Positions 47,316 to 56,807 are shown, counted from the stretch's first letter. The stretch is DNA of 64,000 nucleotides from Streptococcus oralis subsp. tigurinus AZ_3a (GCA_000344275.1 AORU01000003.1:243440-307439); one strand, 5' to 3'. The notes: a model not told the origin generated them from the letters alone. Numbers and translations are program-made.

Positions 47316-48863
47316 CTAGATAAAATTTAACTTGCTCATTTTTATATAAACTCCAAACGAAATGGCCAGTAAAATTACTGATACTACCTGCAAAATAAAT
47401 GTAATCGTAAGATTAAACACCCAATTAAGCAAAATAGGCATAATAAGCGCAATCATGCCAATGATTCCAGTCACAATAACAGGAAGACTTTGTTTAACAA
47501 CTATCATCTCACTGTCCCAATCATAATTAGGATGTTTTTTATTTAATGAAATTCCGGTTACCGTTATAAAAAGGGAGTAACATATAGGAACAGTTATTAG
47601 GTTAATAACTTGAATAAAGCTCATATCAAGTTTTAGAGCAAATGCAAATATGGAAATCATATACCCAATTAAATGAAGTGTTAGGTTTACAGCTATCTTA
47701 GAATTTAAGATCATTTTTACCTTAACAGGAGAGCTTTGCAAAATCCAAATGTTTTTTCCTTCTAAAGATATCGCCGAAGCTGCTGGGCAACTGAGCGAGA
47801 GCATGGATGCGATAAACAATGGAGCAAAATTTGAGAGATATTCATTTATATTTTCGATTCCGGAAGACTCTCCTATTTGTTCTACAGAATTAAAAAACAA
47901 AAATATACTAAAAACACATAAAAGTATTACACCAAGTCCTGTATTCAAGACCGCCATGTACGAGCTTAAAAATTGTCCCATTTCTTTTTTATACAAGGCA
48001 AAAAATATTGATTTTCTATTATAAGATTTTTTGTTATCAGAATATCTTGAGGTTGTTCTAGCAAGAGCATTAAGTAATCCATACTTCATCGAAACAATTT
48101 TTACAAATATATAAAAAACTGCTGTTGAAAAAGCAATAAATAATCCCACTCCAATATATATATGTTGCATGAATAACCCAGATATTGGGTACAGTTCGGT
48201 AATTTGCTTAGAAAGCATAATCTCAATGCCATCTTCATTACCTGATTTCATAGCTAACACTGCAATATATCCAATTATACCTATCATTGCAAATGAAAAG
48301 ATTATAGCAATAACATTTTTCCTCTTAAAATAAGATGAAATAGTCACAACAATGATTCCCATACATGCTGCTATACACATAGGTATCAAGGGAGCAAAGA
48401 TGATAGAAGTAAAATACAGTACAATCTGTAAGACGTTTAAACTTCCGTTCAAGATCCATACAATTCCACCCGGGAGCATAAACATCAATCCTATTAAAAA
48501 ATTCAATAAGTACATAAACATGAACTTGCTGGTGATAATATCCGAACTTTTAACAGGTAAAGATAAGAGAATTTCCATATCTCGACTTCCAAATAAAATG
48601 CCATTCGAATAAAATACTGTTAAAAATAATATTGAAAAACTTGAGACAGAGACCATATATGCTGGTATCAAATTATACTGTCCGACTTGTACCAATGTTT
48701 TAGCTGTTAGTATATTATAAACAAAGCAAAATAACGCAAGAGTTATTTTGCCAAAACTCGCAATAGCCATTGAACTTTGTTTTTTATTTCCCGTCTCTCT
48801 AACCTCGTTAATCGGAAAGAAATTTATCAATTGTGCTTTAATTAGTATCCAAATGTTACTCAT
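47316..48863 (-). CDS. ABC-2 type transporter permease
   Basis: A 515-aa integral membrane protein with about 11-12 helices, resembling the large permeases of YtrA/YxlFG-type or lantibiotic-immunity ABC-2 exporters. The start at 48863 (MSNIWILIKAQLINFFPINE) is set by GGAGG upstream and by an 8-bp overlap with the ATPase gene. The frame open to 48935 lies inside the ATPase gene. AT-rich with rare-codon bias compared with flanking core genes. Exported substrate unknown. Confidence 0.82.
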   Translation of the reverse strand: MSNIWILIKAQLINFFPINEVRETGNKKQSSMAIASFGKITLALFCFVYNILTAKTLVQVGQYNLIPAYMVSVSSFSILFLTVFYSNGILFGSRDMEILLSLPVKSSDIITSKFMFMYLLNFLIGLMFMLPGGIVWILNGSLNVLQIVLYFTSIIFAPLIPMCIAACMGIIVVTISSYFKRKNVIAIIFSFAMIGIIGYIAVLAMKSGNEDGIEIMLSKQITELYPISGLFMQHIYIGVGLFIAFSTAVFYIFVKIVSMKYGLLNALARTTSRYSDNKKSYNRKSIFFALYKKEMGQFLSSYMAVLNTGLGVILLCVFSIFLFFNSVEQIGESSGIENINEYLSNFAPLFIASMLSLSCPAASAISLEGKNIWILQSSPVKVKMILNSKIAVNLTLHLIGYMISIFAFALKLDMSFIQVINLITVPICYSLFITVTGISLNKKHPNYDWDSEMIVVKQSLPVIVTGIIGMIALIMPILLNWVFNLTITFILQVVSVILLAISFGVYIKMSKLNFI

Positions 48864-49566
48864 CTTCCTGCACCTCCATGAAAAATGCCTCCAATGATTC
48901 ATCACCTTTGACATCTCCTGTATTACCACTTGCAACTAACTTTCCATTTTTGATAATGGCAATCTTATTACATAATTTTTCTGCAACATCCAATACATGG
49001 GTTGAAAAGAAAATAGCGCCTCCATCTGAAACACACTCATGCATAATTTTCTTTAATAGGAAAGTTGCTTTGGGATCCAGCCCAACAAAGGGTTCATCTA
49101 GAATCAACAGTTTAGGAGAATGTACCAGTGCAGAAATAATAGCTGTTCGTTGCTTCATGCCATGTGAATACGAAGAAATAATCCCCGAAAGATGGTCAGT
49201 CATATCAAATAAATCACCATATTTTTGGATCCTTTCCCTGCGTATTTTAGTAGGAATTTCAAACAGGTCAGCAATAAAATTAATATATTGAAGTCCTGTC
49301 ATATGTTCATACAAATCTGGATTATCTGGAATATACGCCATCATTTTTTTACAAATAACAGGCTCTTCTTTAATAGAATGACCGTTAATATCTATACTTC
49401 CATATTCAAAATCGTGGATACCGACAACTGCCTTTATCGTTGTCGTTTTCCCTGCACCATTTGCCCCAATAAAACCATAAATATCTCCAGGTTGTACTGA
49501 AATAGATAGGTTATCCACAACCTTTTTATCCCCATAACATTTACTAAAATTCTTTATCTCTAACAT
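48856..49566 (-). CDS. ABC transporter ATP-binding protein
   Basis: A 236-aa ATPase driving the permease encoded next. Walker A is GANGAGKTTTIKAV (residues 34-47), the signature is SYSHGMKQR (variant of LSGGQ), Walker B is LLILDEPFVGLD, and the switch His is in FFSTHVLD. A TetR-type operator overlaps the presumed promoter just upstream. Confidence 0.95.
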   Translation of the reverse strand: MLEIKNFSKCYGDKKVVDNLSISVQPGDIYGFIGANGAGKTTTIKAVVGIHDFEYGSIDINGHSIKEEPVICKKMMAYIPDNPDLYEHMTGLQYINFIADLFEIPTKIRRERIQKYGDLFDMTDHLSGIISSYSHGMKQRTAIISALVHSPKLLILDEPFVGLDPKATFLLKKIMHECVSDGGAIFFSTHVLDVAEKLCNKIAIIKNGKLVASGNTGDVKGDESLEAFFMEVQEDE

Positions 49567-49580
49567 ACTTTTACCTTCAT

Positions 49581-49593
49581 TGACAATTTGTCA
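49581..49593 (-). promoter_or_regulatory. TetR-type operator before the ABC genes
   Basis: The palindrome TGACAATTTGTCA lies 15 bp before the ATPase start and next to a possible -10 (TATAAC at 49594-49599). It matches the palindrome at 50328-50340 in both arms. Confidence 0.7.
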
Positions 49594-49612
49594 GTTATAC
49601 TTTGAAATAATA

Positions 49613-49641
49613 CCGATAGCTTGTTTTTATTTAGCTATCGG
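49613..49641 (-). terminator. Hairpin after tetR
   Basis: CCGATAGCT (49613-49621) pairs with AGCTATCGG (49633-49641); an 11-base loop rich in T separates them. Located between tetR and the ABC promoter. The T run after the stem on the minus strand is weak, so it may be an attenuator. Confidence 0.5.
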
Positions 49642-49675
49642 CACATAGTTCTCTTGACAGAAATTCCATCTCTTT

Positions 49676-50293
49676 TTAATATCTAAAGAGTTCCTCTGTA
49701 TTTAGGTTTTGTTCTAGCATTATCTTAAATGCATCCAAGTAATCTTTGACGGGTTCCTTCTTTGAAGTTTTTATACCTATGTTATTGGAAACAAAAACAT
49801 AGGCTGTCATCAGGAATTCTGCTGTTTCTGATGGATATTTTACAAAAAATACTTTTTCTAATATGCCTTGATTTATTATCCTCTCAAAATATATGGTCAG
49901 TTTTTCGATGAGCTTATGGGATAACTTATCTAACATATAACGATTTTCTTCAAGATCAACCGTCTTTTGTAACTCAGTTCCCTCTGCTGAAATATTTTCC
50001 GAAGATATAATTGTGGCATCTATAAAAGCTCTAATTTTTTCAATGGCGGTTTTATCTTCATCATAAACAATAGCATGAATATTCTTCAATAATTTATCTG
50101 AATATTGTTCTACCAGACAATATAAGATATCTTCTTTATTCTTAAAGTGATAGTACAGCAAGCCTCTTGATATATTTACTTTGTCAACAATATCCTGAGT
50201 TGTTGTATTAGTATATCCTTGTTCTATAAAGAGTAGCATTGCAGCATCCATAATTTCAGCACGTCGTATTTCCGGTTCTTTTACATCTCGCAT
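49676..50293 (-). CDS. TetR/AcrR-family transcriptional regulator
   Basis: A 205-aa regulator. The N-terminal helix-turn-helix reads GYTNTTTQDIVDKVNISRGLLYYHFKNKEDIL (about residues 27-58), followed by a helical ligand domain. The start at 50293 has AGGAGGG upstream; the longer frame from 50317 begins within the promoter. An operator palindrome covers its own -35, indicating autoregulation, and the same site precedes the downstream ABC operon. It is therefore the likely repressor of the exporter. Confidence 0.93.
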   Translation of the reverse strand: MRDVKEPEIRRAEIMDAAMLLFIEQGYTNTTTQDIVDKVNISRGLLYYHFKNKEDILYCLVEQYSDKLLKNIHAIVYDEDKTAIEKIRAFIDATIISSENISAEGTELQKTVDLEENRYMLDKLSHKLIEKLTIYFERIINQGILEKVFFVKYPSETAEFLMTAYVFVSNNIGIKTSKKEPVKDYLDAFKIMLEQNLNTEELFRY

Positions 50294-50312
50294 TTTATCC
50301 CTCCTGTTGTAC

Positions 50313-50341
50313 AGCATACCACCTTACTGACATTTTGTCAA
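50313..50341 (-). promoter_or_regulatory. Promoter and operator of tetR
   Basis: Minus strand TTGACA (50336-50341), 17 bp ending TGG, TATGCT (50313-50318). The palindrome TGACATTTTGTCA (50328-50340) overlaps the -35. Confidence 0.78.
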
Positions 50342-50373
50342 TCGTGTTTTCTCATTTCTCTTGAATTTTATGA

Positions 50374-50492
50374 TATAATATATTTACAATTTTAGTAAAA
50401 TGCTTAATGCTTACTTGACTTTTGTAGTAAGCACAGTAAGTGTACGGACACTTACGAAAAAAGGCCTAGCTATTTCCAGCTAGACCTTTTTT
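50374..50492 (+). ncRNA. Candidate small transcript with three hairpins
   Basis: An extended -10 (TGA-TATAAT, 50374-50379) is followed by hairpins GCTTACT/AGTAAGC (50409-50432) and GTAAGTGT/ACACTTAC (50436-50455), then a terminator stem (50457-50492) ending in six T. The transcript would be about 105 nt. A 27-codon frame inside has no ribosome site. No -35 is visible. Confidence 0.35.
50457..50492. terminator. Bidirectional terminator at the 3' end of the TDT gene
   Basis: AAAAAAGGCCTAGCT (50457-50471) pairs with AGCTAGACCTTTTTT (50478-50492), with one mismatch and flanking A/T runs. It includes the stop codon of the minus-strand transporter pseudogene. Confidence 0.85.
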
Positions 50493-51360
50493 CGTAACCA
50501 AATCAGATACGCACCTAATACAAAGAATAAAATAGTGAGGCATATAACAGTTTCAGCAAACACCAGATAATCCAGAAATGGAAGTTTCAAAATTCCTTGA
50601 GCCATCTTGAGCGAAGTAGCTGTGATAATGGTTGGAAAAGTGAGGGCTGAGAAGGCTGGTTGAAAGCCTTGTTTTAAAATATTAGGCAGGCGAGTTAAAA
50701 CAAAGAAAAAGAAGGATTGAGATGCCAAAATCATGACGATCAAGAGCCAAGTCGGTAGGCTTGCTCCTCCAACTCGAACTAGGGAAGCCAAGAGTAGAGA
50801 AAAGGGAGCACAGTAGATTCCTTCTTGTCCAAGCAAGGCCACTGGGAGTGGATCTTGCTTTAAATCCCTATAAATAAGGGGATAGAGATAGAAGGTAAAG
50901 ACAAAACCAAAACTCAAGGTCGCATAGGCAATCTCAATAATGCCTACCAGAGGATAGGTCAAGGCCGCTACTGCTATCCCCACATAGAGCACCGTCCAGC
51001 TTGGAGTCGCATTGACCTTCCGACCTGGACAGGCAAATTTGATGCGATCAAAGTCAAATCCAAAAAAAAGGAAAACCACCAGAGCCCTTGTGCTACCAAA
51101 GGAAGAGCAGGGAAGACATAAGTCGATAAAATCATCCCAGCCATGGGAAAGGTGGCCATCCCAGATAAAAGAGGGGGCTTGGTCAATTCTTTCTTGGTTC
51201 CTTCCCAATTAAAAAGATGAAGAATCAGAAAGAAAATCCACAACACTAGACCAATCAGACTCAATAAATGCGACAGAACTGGCCAAGTATCTGCAATCAG
51301 ATTTCCTGCACCTGCTAAACCTAATAAACAGCCAGAAAATACCAAGGGGAGCTTTTTCAT
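50480..51360 (-). pseudogene. TDT/SLAC1-family transporter, frameshifted
   Basis: Two overlapping frames together encode a tellurite-resistance/dicarboxylate transporter (TDT) family protein of about 295 aa. The first runs from ATG 51360 (MKKLPLVFSGCLLGLAGAGNL, GGAGG upstream) to the LWWFSFF segment. The second continues as FDRIKFACPGRKVNATPSWTVLYV to the stop at 50480. The switch falls at a run of eight A on the plus strand (51062-51069); one more T in the coding strand would restore the frame. This is a slippage-type mutation, possibly reversible, or a sequencing error. About ten membrane helices are predicted for the restored protein. Pneumococcal homologues were once labelled exfoliative toxin. 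Confidence 0.85.
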
Positions 51361-51423
51361 TCGAGCCTCCAATAATCATGTTATTATTAGTATAGCATAA
51401 AAGCGCTTAAAATAGCACAGAAA

Positions 51424-51457
51424 AATGAAGACTGGATGAATTAGCCTTCATTTTTTC
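51424..51457. terminator. Terminator after the carboxymuconolactone decarboxylase-like gene
   Basis: AATGAAG and CTTCATT with A and T runs on both sides (51421-51457); it can act on the minus-strand gene that ends at 51471. Confidence 0.6.
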
Positions 51458-51470
51458 TCTATGATTCGAA

Positions 51471-52019
51471 CTAAGCATACGGTTGCAATTCTGGGTTAAT
51501 AGGCGTATTGGCTAGGTTGTTGACATAGTTGCAAAGACTGGCAAGACTAACACCGAGAACCACATCCAAGGCATTTTGTTGTGTGTAGCCAGCTTCCAAA
51601 AATTCAGCCAAGGCTTCATCTCCCACGCGCCCTTTGGTATTGATGACCGCCAAGGTAAACTTAGCTAGAGTATCTAGTTTTGGATCTGTTTCAATCGGAG
51701 TGCGGTTGCGAAGGGCTTGGAGAAGATCATCATTCATCTGGATTTGTTTGATTGAAAAGGCAGTATGACCAGCCACGCAGAAAGCACAACCATTGGTTAC
51801 AGCAGCTGTGATTTGCACTACTTCGCGCTCCACTGATGTTAAGCTATTGCGACGGTTGATGGCTCCGACAGTTCGGTAGGCTTCAAGCGCGGTAGGAGCA
51901 TTAGCCAAGAGACCGATTAGGTTGGGAATATAGCCATTGTTGTCTTTTTGTACTGTTTCAAGAACTTCTTTTACTTCTGCTGGTGCTGATTCTACTGTGT
52001 GGATGGTAAATGTTGTCAT
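51471..52019 (-). CDS. Carboxymuconolactone decarboxylase / AhpD-like protein
   Basis: A 182-aa protein with the AhpD-type redox motif CAFCVAGHT (Cys-x-x-Cys-x-x-x-His), which in AhpD relatives gives peroxidase-linked disulfide activity. Downstream is the family helix region DVVLGVSLASLCNYVNNLA. It stands alone between two terminators. Role is probably in oxidative-stress defence, but this is inferred from the motif only. Confidence 0.88.
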   Translation of the reverse strand: MTTFTIHTVESAPAEVKEVLETVQKDNNGYIPNLIGLLANAPTALEAYRTVGAINRRNSLTSVEREVVQITAAVTNGCAFCVAGHTAFSIKQIQMNDDLLQALRNRTPIETDPKLDTLAKFTLAVINTKGRVGDEALAEFLEAGYTQQNALDVVLGVSLASLCNYVNNLANTPINPELQPYA

Positions 52020-52121
52020 AAGAAACCTCTTTTCATTTTATTGTCATTTAGTCTATCATAGAATTTTCCCCTTGGATAATATATATTTTCAATCGCCTTG
52101 ATAGGAAATGTCTATGAAATG

Positions 52122-52147
52122 AAAAAAATCACACTAAAAGTGTGATT
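52122..52147 (-). terminator. Terminator of the alanine/glycine symporter gene
   Basis: On the minus strand AATCACACT, TTT, AGTGTGATT then a run of T, immediately after the symporter stop. Confidence 0.88.
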
Positions 52148-52150
52148 GGG

Positions 52151-53473
52151 TTAGTGTTTAAAATACTGTTTAGTCTCAGCAATGACGACTGGCGACAAGA
52201 CTAAGAGGGCAATCAAGTTTGGTAGAGCCATCAAGGCATTGACAATGTCTGCGATAATCCAAACCATATCCAACTCGATAAATCCTCCCAACAAGACCAT
52301 GACTACAAAGACTACACGGTAAAGCCAGATAAAACGAACACCAAAGAGAAACTCAAAACAGCGCTCTCCGTAGTAGTTCCATCCGAGAATCGTCGTAAAG
52401 GCAAAGAGTACAAGGAAGATGGTCAAGAGGGCAGGTCCAAAGTGTGAAAAAACTGTTGAAAAGGCTGACTGGGTCAAGGCAACTCCATTCAAATCACCAC
52501 TCCAAACCCCAGTTACCAAGATTGTTAAACCAGTCAACGTACAGATAATGAGGGTATCAATAAAGGTTCCTGTCATGGAAATCAAGCCTTGCTCGACAGG
52601 CTCATTTGTCTTCGCCGCAGCCGCTGCAATGGGAGCTGAACCAAGGCCAGATTCGTTAGAGAAGACTCCTCGCGCCACACCATTTTGGATAGCCATCCGA
52701 ATGCTGGCACCTGCAAAACCACCTACCGCAGCAGCTGGACTAAAGGCTGAAGTAAAGATCAGGGCAAGTGTGGCTGGGATTTTCTCGATATTAAAGAGAA
52801 TAACCGTAAGAGTTCCTAAAATATAGACAATAGCCATAAAAGGAACCACTGCTGTCGAAACTTTTGATATGGATTTGAGGCCCCCAAAGACAGCAACCCC
52901 TACAAAAATGGATAAAATCAGAGCTGTGATAGCTGGATCAACTTGGGCTGTATTTTGAATGGATTCTGTAATCGAATTGACTTGGGTAAAGGTACCAATA
53001 CCTAAAAGGGCTACCAATACACCCGCTAGGACAAAGAAGATAGCAAGTGGACGCCACTTTTCTCCCATCCCCAAAAGGATGTAATGCATGGGTCCTCCAG
53101 CTACAGCTCCATTTGCATCCTTAGTACGGTATTTGATGGCCAGCAAGCCTTCGGCATACTTGGTCGCCATCCCAAAAAAGGCTGCCATCCACATCCAAAA
53201 GAGGGCCCCTGGTCCCCCAACCTTAATGGCTGTCGCGACTCCGATGATATTTCCCGTACCAACGGTGGCGGCTAGAGCCGTACAGAGAGCAGCAAAGCTC
53301 GACACATCGCCGTGCCCCTTATCCTTGGTAAAGATTAACTGAAAGGCCTTAGGGAGACGAGCCACCTGCAAAAGGCCTAGTCGGATGGTCAAATAGATAC
53401 CCGTTCCGACCAATAAGATCAAGAGGGGAGGCCCCCAAACGAAAGCATCAAGCGCTTTAAGCAATTCTAACAT
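52151..53473 (-). CDS. Alanine/glycine:cation symporter (AGCS family)
   Basis: A 440-aa sodium- or proton-coupled amino-acid symporter with about ten membrane helices. Family signatures are GTGNIIGVATAIKVGGPGALFWMW, AGGPMHYILLGMG and FSNESGLGSAPIAAAAAKT. The glycine riboswitch in its leader indicates glycine as an important substrate. Single-gene transcription unit with own promoter and terminator. Confidence 0.95.
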   Translation of the reverse strand: MLELLKALDAFVWGPPLLILLVGTGIYLTIRLGLLQVARLPKAFQLIFTKDKGHGDVSSFAALCTALAATVGTGNIIGVATAIKVGGPGALFWMWMAAFFGMATKYAEGLLAIKYRTKDANGAVAGGPMHYILLGMGEKWRPLAIFFVLAGVLVALLGIGTFTQVNSITESIQNTAQVDPAITALILSIFVGVAVFGGLKSISKVSTAVVPFMAIVYILGTLTVILFNIEKIPATLALIFTSAFSPAAAVGGFAGASIRMAIQNGVARGVFSNESGLGSAPIAAAAAKTNEPVEQGLISMTGTFIDTLIICTLTGLTILVTGVWSGDLNGVALTQSAFSTVFSHFGPALLTIFLVLFAFTTILGWNYYGERCFEFLFGVRFIWLYRVVFVVMVLLGGFIELDMVWIIADIVNALMALPNLIALLVLSPVVIAETKQYFKH

Positions 53474-53498
53474 ATCCTTCTCCTATCTTTTCAACCCC

Positions 53499-53532
53499 AA
53501 AAGAAAGAGCACATGCAAGATACATGTACTCT
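53499..53532 (-). terminator. Intrinsic terminator of the glycine riboswitch
   Basis: On the minus strand AGAGTACATG pairs with CATGTGCTCT, followed by TTCTTTT, about 40 bp after the aptamer and 25 bp before the symporter start. It is the likely expression platform. Confidence 0.75.
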
Positions 53533-53569
53533 GGAATGCTTAGATAAATGCCTAAAAGCGGTCTATCCT

Positions 53570-53652
53570 AGCTCTGTCCTTTTACCTGAGAGTTTGAGCA
53601 GTTGCCTGCCTTGCCCCTTCGGTGCCTTTACGGTCTCTCCAGAGTTCCGTCC
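53570..53652 (-). promoter_or_regulatory. Glycine riboswitch aptamer (single)
   Basis: On the minus strand the conserved glycine-aptamer blocks occur in order: ACTCTGGAGAGACC, GGCACCGAAGGGGCAA and CTCTCAGGTAAAAGGACAGAG. Only one aptamer is present rather than the classical tandem. Because the following hairpin is a terminator, glycine could regulate uptake by transcription attenuation; the sign of the response cannot be read here. Confidence 0.92.
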
Positions 53653-53727
53653 ATTTACAGTCATGGAAAACAAACCTTTCTCCACTTCTATTAAACTTCA
53701 TTCGGTGTTGGTATTTTATTTTTTATT

Positions 53728-53756
53728 ATTTTACAAGAAAAGTTAGCCTTTGTCAA
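53728..53756 (-). promoter_or_regulatory. Promoter of the riboswitch-symporter unit
   Basis: Minus strand TTGACA (53751-53756), 17 bp, TAAAAT (53728-53733). The rest of the gap up to mutS2 (53757-53821) shows no clear signal. Confidence 0.85.
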
Positions 53757-53821
53757 TATATTCTATGAAAATTTTTGACCTTTCATTTCTTTTTTTCAGA
53801 AAGAGCGAATCCTTCTTCTCT

Positions 53822-56158
53822 CTATCCTTTAAAGGTCACAATGGTTGCGCCACTACCGCCAGCATTCTGTGGAGCATAGCCGAAACTCTTAACATGCTTG
53901 TTTCTTTGTAGGTATTTGGTGACGCCCTCACGGATGACTCCCGTACCGATACCATGGATGATGTCGACTTGCGCCATGTTATTGAGCAGGGCTTGGTCGA
54001 TAAAGGCGTCCAGCTCATTCATAGCCTCTTCGTACCGTTTACCTCGGAGATCCAGTCTCGCTTGCGGACCACGACCAGAAGCTCGTTTGACGACATTGAC
54101 TTGTTTTTTCTTGACTGGGGCTTCTTGCTGAGCCTGAACAAGGTCAAATTCTTTCTCTTCCAAGGTCATCTTGATCAAACCGACTTGGGCTTCCCAACGG
54201 CCGTCCTTAAGCTGATTGGTCAAGGTTCCACGTTGTCCATAACTGAGTACCACAATATCATCTCCCACCTTTGGAGCTCGTTTTTTCTTGGCTTTTTGAA
54301 GGACCTTGTTTTTAGACAAGTCAACTTTTTCAGGAGCCAGTTTTTTCAGCTCAGCCTTGGCTTCAATGATTTCATGGGGTTTGAGTTGAGACTTACTGTG
54401 GAGGTTCTTGAGAATCTGGTCACTCTCATTTAGAGCAAGTTCCACAATCTCGGCAGCCTGTTCACGCGCCTTGTTGAGCTCAGTTTCCTTTTCACGATTG
54501 AGTTCGTTATAGAGTTTTTTGAGTGCTCGGTTCATCTTGAGGTTTTCTTGCTCCACCTCACAGATATTGTCCAAGCGTTTGCGACTTTCAAGCGTTTGCT
54601 CTTCCAATTGTTCAATGATACGGTTGACATCATTATCTTGGTTGACCTGCTGACTGGCATCCCCGACAATGACATCTGACAAGCCCAGACGTTTGGCAAT
54701 TTCAAAGGCATTGCTTCGGCCAGGAACTCCCTGCATAAAGCGATAGGTCGGACGCAGACTTGCTGTATCAAACTCCATGCTGGCATTTTGCACAAAGGCT
54801 GTCTCAATACCATAAGCCTTGAGTTCTGGATAGTGGGTCGTAGCCATAGTCTTGACCTGACGCAGACGAAGATCCTCCAGAATAGCCATAGCAAGCGCTG
54901 CTCCCTCCTGCGGATCGGTACCAGCCCCGAGCTCATCTAGCAATAAGAGCGAGTGCTGATTGACCTTGCCAAGAATATCTACGATATTGGTCATGTGGCT
55001 GGAGAAGGTAGACAAGCTTTGTTCGATAGACTGCTCATCCCCGATATCTGCGAAGATTTCTTCGAAAATACCAACACGGCTTCCTTTATCAGCTAAAATG
55101 GGCAAGCCTGACTGGGCCATGAGTTGAGTCAAGCCCAGGGTTTTGAGCATGATGGTCTTCCCACCAGTATTGGGACCTGTAATGACAATGGCTGTTAATT
55201 CCTTACCAAAGTGTATATCGTTCGCGACAGCATTTTTGACCAAAGGATGGCGAACATGAAGAAGCTGAATCTCTTGGTTCTCTGAAAGTTGAGGAACAAC
55301 TGCTTGTCTTTCTTGGATGAAACGTACCTTGGCACGAATCAGATCCAGATGGCCGATAATCCAAGCGTCATTAGCAATCTCTGCAGCATGAGGACGGACC
55401 CGTTCTGAGAGCTCCTGTAGGATACGAATCATCTCATAGCGTTCGTCTGCTCGCAGACTGGCGATTTCTTCGCTCAGCTTGACCACCTCCCGTGGCTCGA
55501 TATAGACCGTGTTTCCACTAGCAGAAATATCATGGACAACACCTGCAATCTTATTGCGATAGGTGTTCTTGACTGGTAAGACTTGACGGCCATTTCGGCT
55601 AGCGATTATGCCTTCCGTCAACATCTGCGCTTTTTGCTTGAGCAAGTCTTGTAAGACATCTCGAACTTGACTCTCGCTATCATGGATTTTCCGACGGATG
55701 CGTGCTAGCTCTTCACTGGCAAAATTTTCGATAAATCCTGCATCATTTAGAGCTTGGAGACTGCCTTGCAAGTGTGGGAAATCATGTAGTTTTTCAAACC
55801 ATCTCGCCAACTGCTCCAAACGTACGTTTTCGAGATTGGTATAAAAACCTTGCAACTCTCTGCTAGCCAGCAAGACCCGTTTGAGGAGCAGGAACTCCTC
55901 GATATTGAGGTCTGCTCCCATCTCCAGACGCTTACAAACCGCTGATATCTCACGCGTCGCTAGGATGGTAAAGTGAGGCTGCTCCACAAATAGGGCTTGC
56001 ATTTCCTCCATCTCTGTAAAGGCTTGTTTGATCTTATCCACCTTGGCAGTTGGAGCCAAGCCTTTTAGCTCCTCTAATCCTTGTTCTGTCAAGAGATGCG
56101 GTTCAAACAAGGCCTTGATTTTATTAAATTCTAAGGTTTCTAGTATTTTTGTATTCAT
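53822..56158 (-). CDS. mutS2: MutS2 ATPase/endonuclease
   Basis: A 778-aa MutS2 protein, which in Firmicutes acts on collided ribosomes and in suppressing recombination. It lacks the mismatch-reading domain of MutS. The core ATPase has [15 protein letters not shown] (Walker A) and [15 protein letters not shown] (Walker B). A coiled-coil/KOW linker (about 510-640) and a C-terminal Smr nuclease domain ([18 protein letters not shown] and [14 protein letters not shown]) follow. It ends an operon with cvpA and zapA-like genes. Confidence 0.96.
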   Translation of the reverse strand: MNTKILETLEFNKIKALFEPHLLTEQGLEELKGLAPTAKVDKIKQAFTEMEEMQALFVEQPHFTILATREISAVCKRLEMGADLNIEEFLLLKRVLLASRELQGFYTNLENVRLEQLARWFEKLHDFPHLQGSLQALNDAGFIENFASEELARIRRKIHDSESQVRDVLQDLLKQKAQMLTEGIIASRNGRQVLPVKNTYRNKIAGVVHDISASGNTVYIEPREVVKLSEEIASLRADERYEMIRILQELSERVRPHAAEIANDAWIIGHLDLIRAKVRFIQERQAVVPQLSENQEIQLLHVRHPLVKNAVANDIHFGKELTAIVITGPNTGGKTIMLKTLGLTQLMAQSGLPILADKGSRVGIFEEIFADIGDEQSIEQSLSTFSSHMTNIVDILGKVNQHSLLLLDELGAGTDPQEGAALAMAILEDLRLRQVKTMATTHYPELKAYGIETAFVQNASMEFDTASLRPTYRFMQGVPGRSNAFEIAKRLGLSDVIVGDASQQVNQDNDVNRIIEQLEEQTLESRKRLDNICEVEQENLKMNRALKKLYNELNREKETELNKAREQAAEIVELALNESDQILKNLHSKSQLKPHEIIEAKAELKKLAPEKVDLSKNKVLQKAKKKRAPKVGDDIVVLSYGQRGTLTNQLKDGRWEAQVGLIKMTLEEKEFDLVQAQQEAPVKKKQVNVVKRASGRGPQARLDLRGKRYEEAMNELDAFIDQALLNNMAQVDIIHGIGTGVIREGVTKYLQRNKHVKSFGYAPQNAGGSGATIVTFKG

Positions 56159-56258
56159 ATTTTTTCCTTGTATGCTGGTTTACAAGATTATAGCAACTAG
56201 AGGTTTTGACCTAGTCGTCCAATCTGTAAACAAAGGGCTAGGAAAAATCCCGCCCTTT

Positions 56259-56807
56259 TTATCCGATTAAATTTGTCACCCAGAGTTGTTTGATAAGGTT
56301 TGTCGTAAAAGGGACACTTTGGATGATATGTTTGGCTACTATACTTTTTTCGAGTGAATTTTGAATGACTGCCAGAGGCACCGTTGCAAGGATGATCAGA
56401 GCCATTTGCAAGACAAATAAGGTTACCAATAGAGACAAAAGGCCTGATCCGATACGCAACCATTTGACATCGAGCTTTTTAGTTGGAATCAAGTGCAGGA
56501 ACAAACCGATAAAACGTCCGAAACTATAACAAATCCCAAAAACTAGAAGATAGGCGAGACCCGCATAAAAGACCTTGTCTAGATGAAAAAGCTGGTCTGA
56601 AGGGAAGAAAAAGGTTCCCTGTCCTTCCTGAGGATTGGCATAGGGGACAAGCAAGTGGAAGTGGTCGCCCAGTGATCTATAAAACTGTCCCGCAACAAAG
56701 GCTGAAATTACTGCGGCGAGGAAATAATAAACTTGCAGAACCAAACCTCTACGGTAGCCAATGTAAAAGCCCCAAGCCAGAACCAATAAGAGTAGGATTG
56801 AAATCAT
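56259..56807 (-). CDS. cvpA: CvpA-family membrane protein
   Basis: A 182-aa protein with four membrane helices. It opens with [24 protein letters not shown], the typical CvpA N-terminus. In enterobacteria the family is linked to colicin V production and bile-salt or envelope stress, but in streptococci the function is unknown. Coupled to the zapA-like gene by a 4-bp overlap. Confidence 0.85.
   Translation of the reverse strand: MISILLLLVLAWGFYIGYRRGLVLQVYYFLAAVISAFVAGQFYRSLGDHFHLLVPYANPQEGQGTFFFPSDQLFHLDKVFYAGLAYLLVFGICYSFGRFIGLFLHLIPTKKLDVKWLRIGSGLLSLLVTLFVLQMALIILATVPLAVIQNSLEKSIVAKHIIQSVPFTTNLIKQLWVTNLIG

Noticed and set aside
53513..53746. Plus-strand 77-codon frame
   Set aside because: It lies across the glycine riboswitch and its promoter, which fully explain the sequence.
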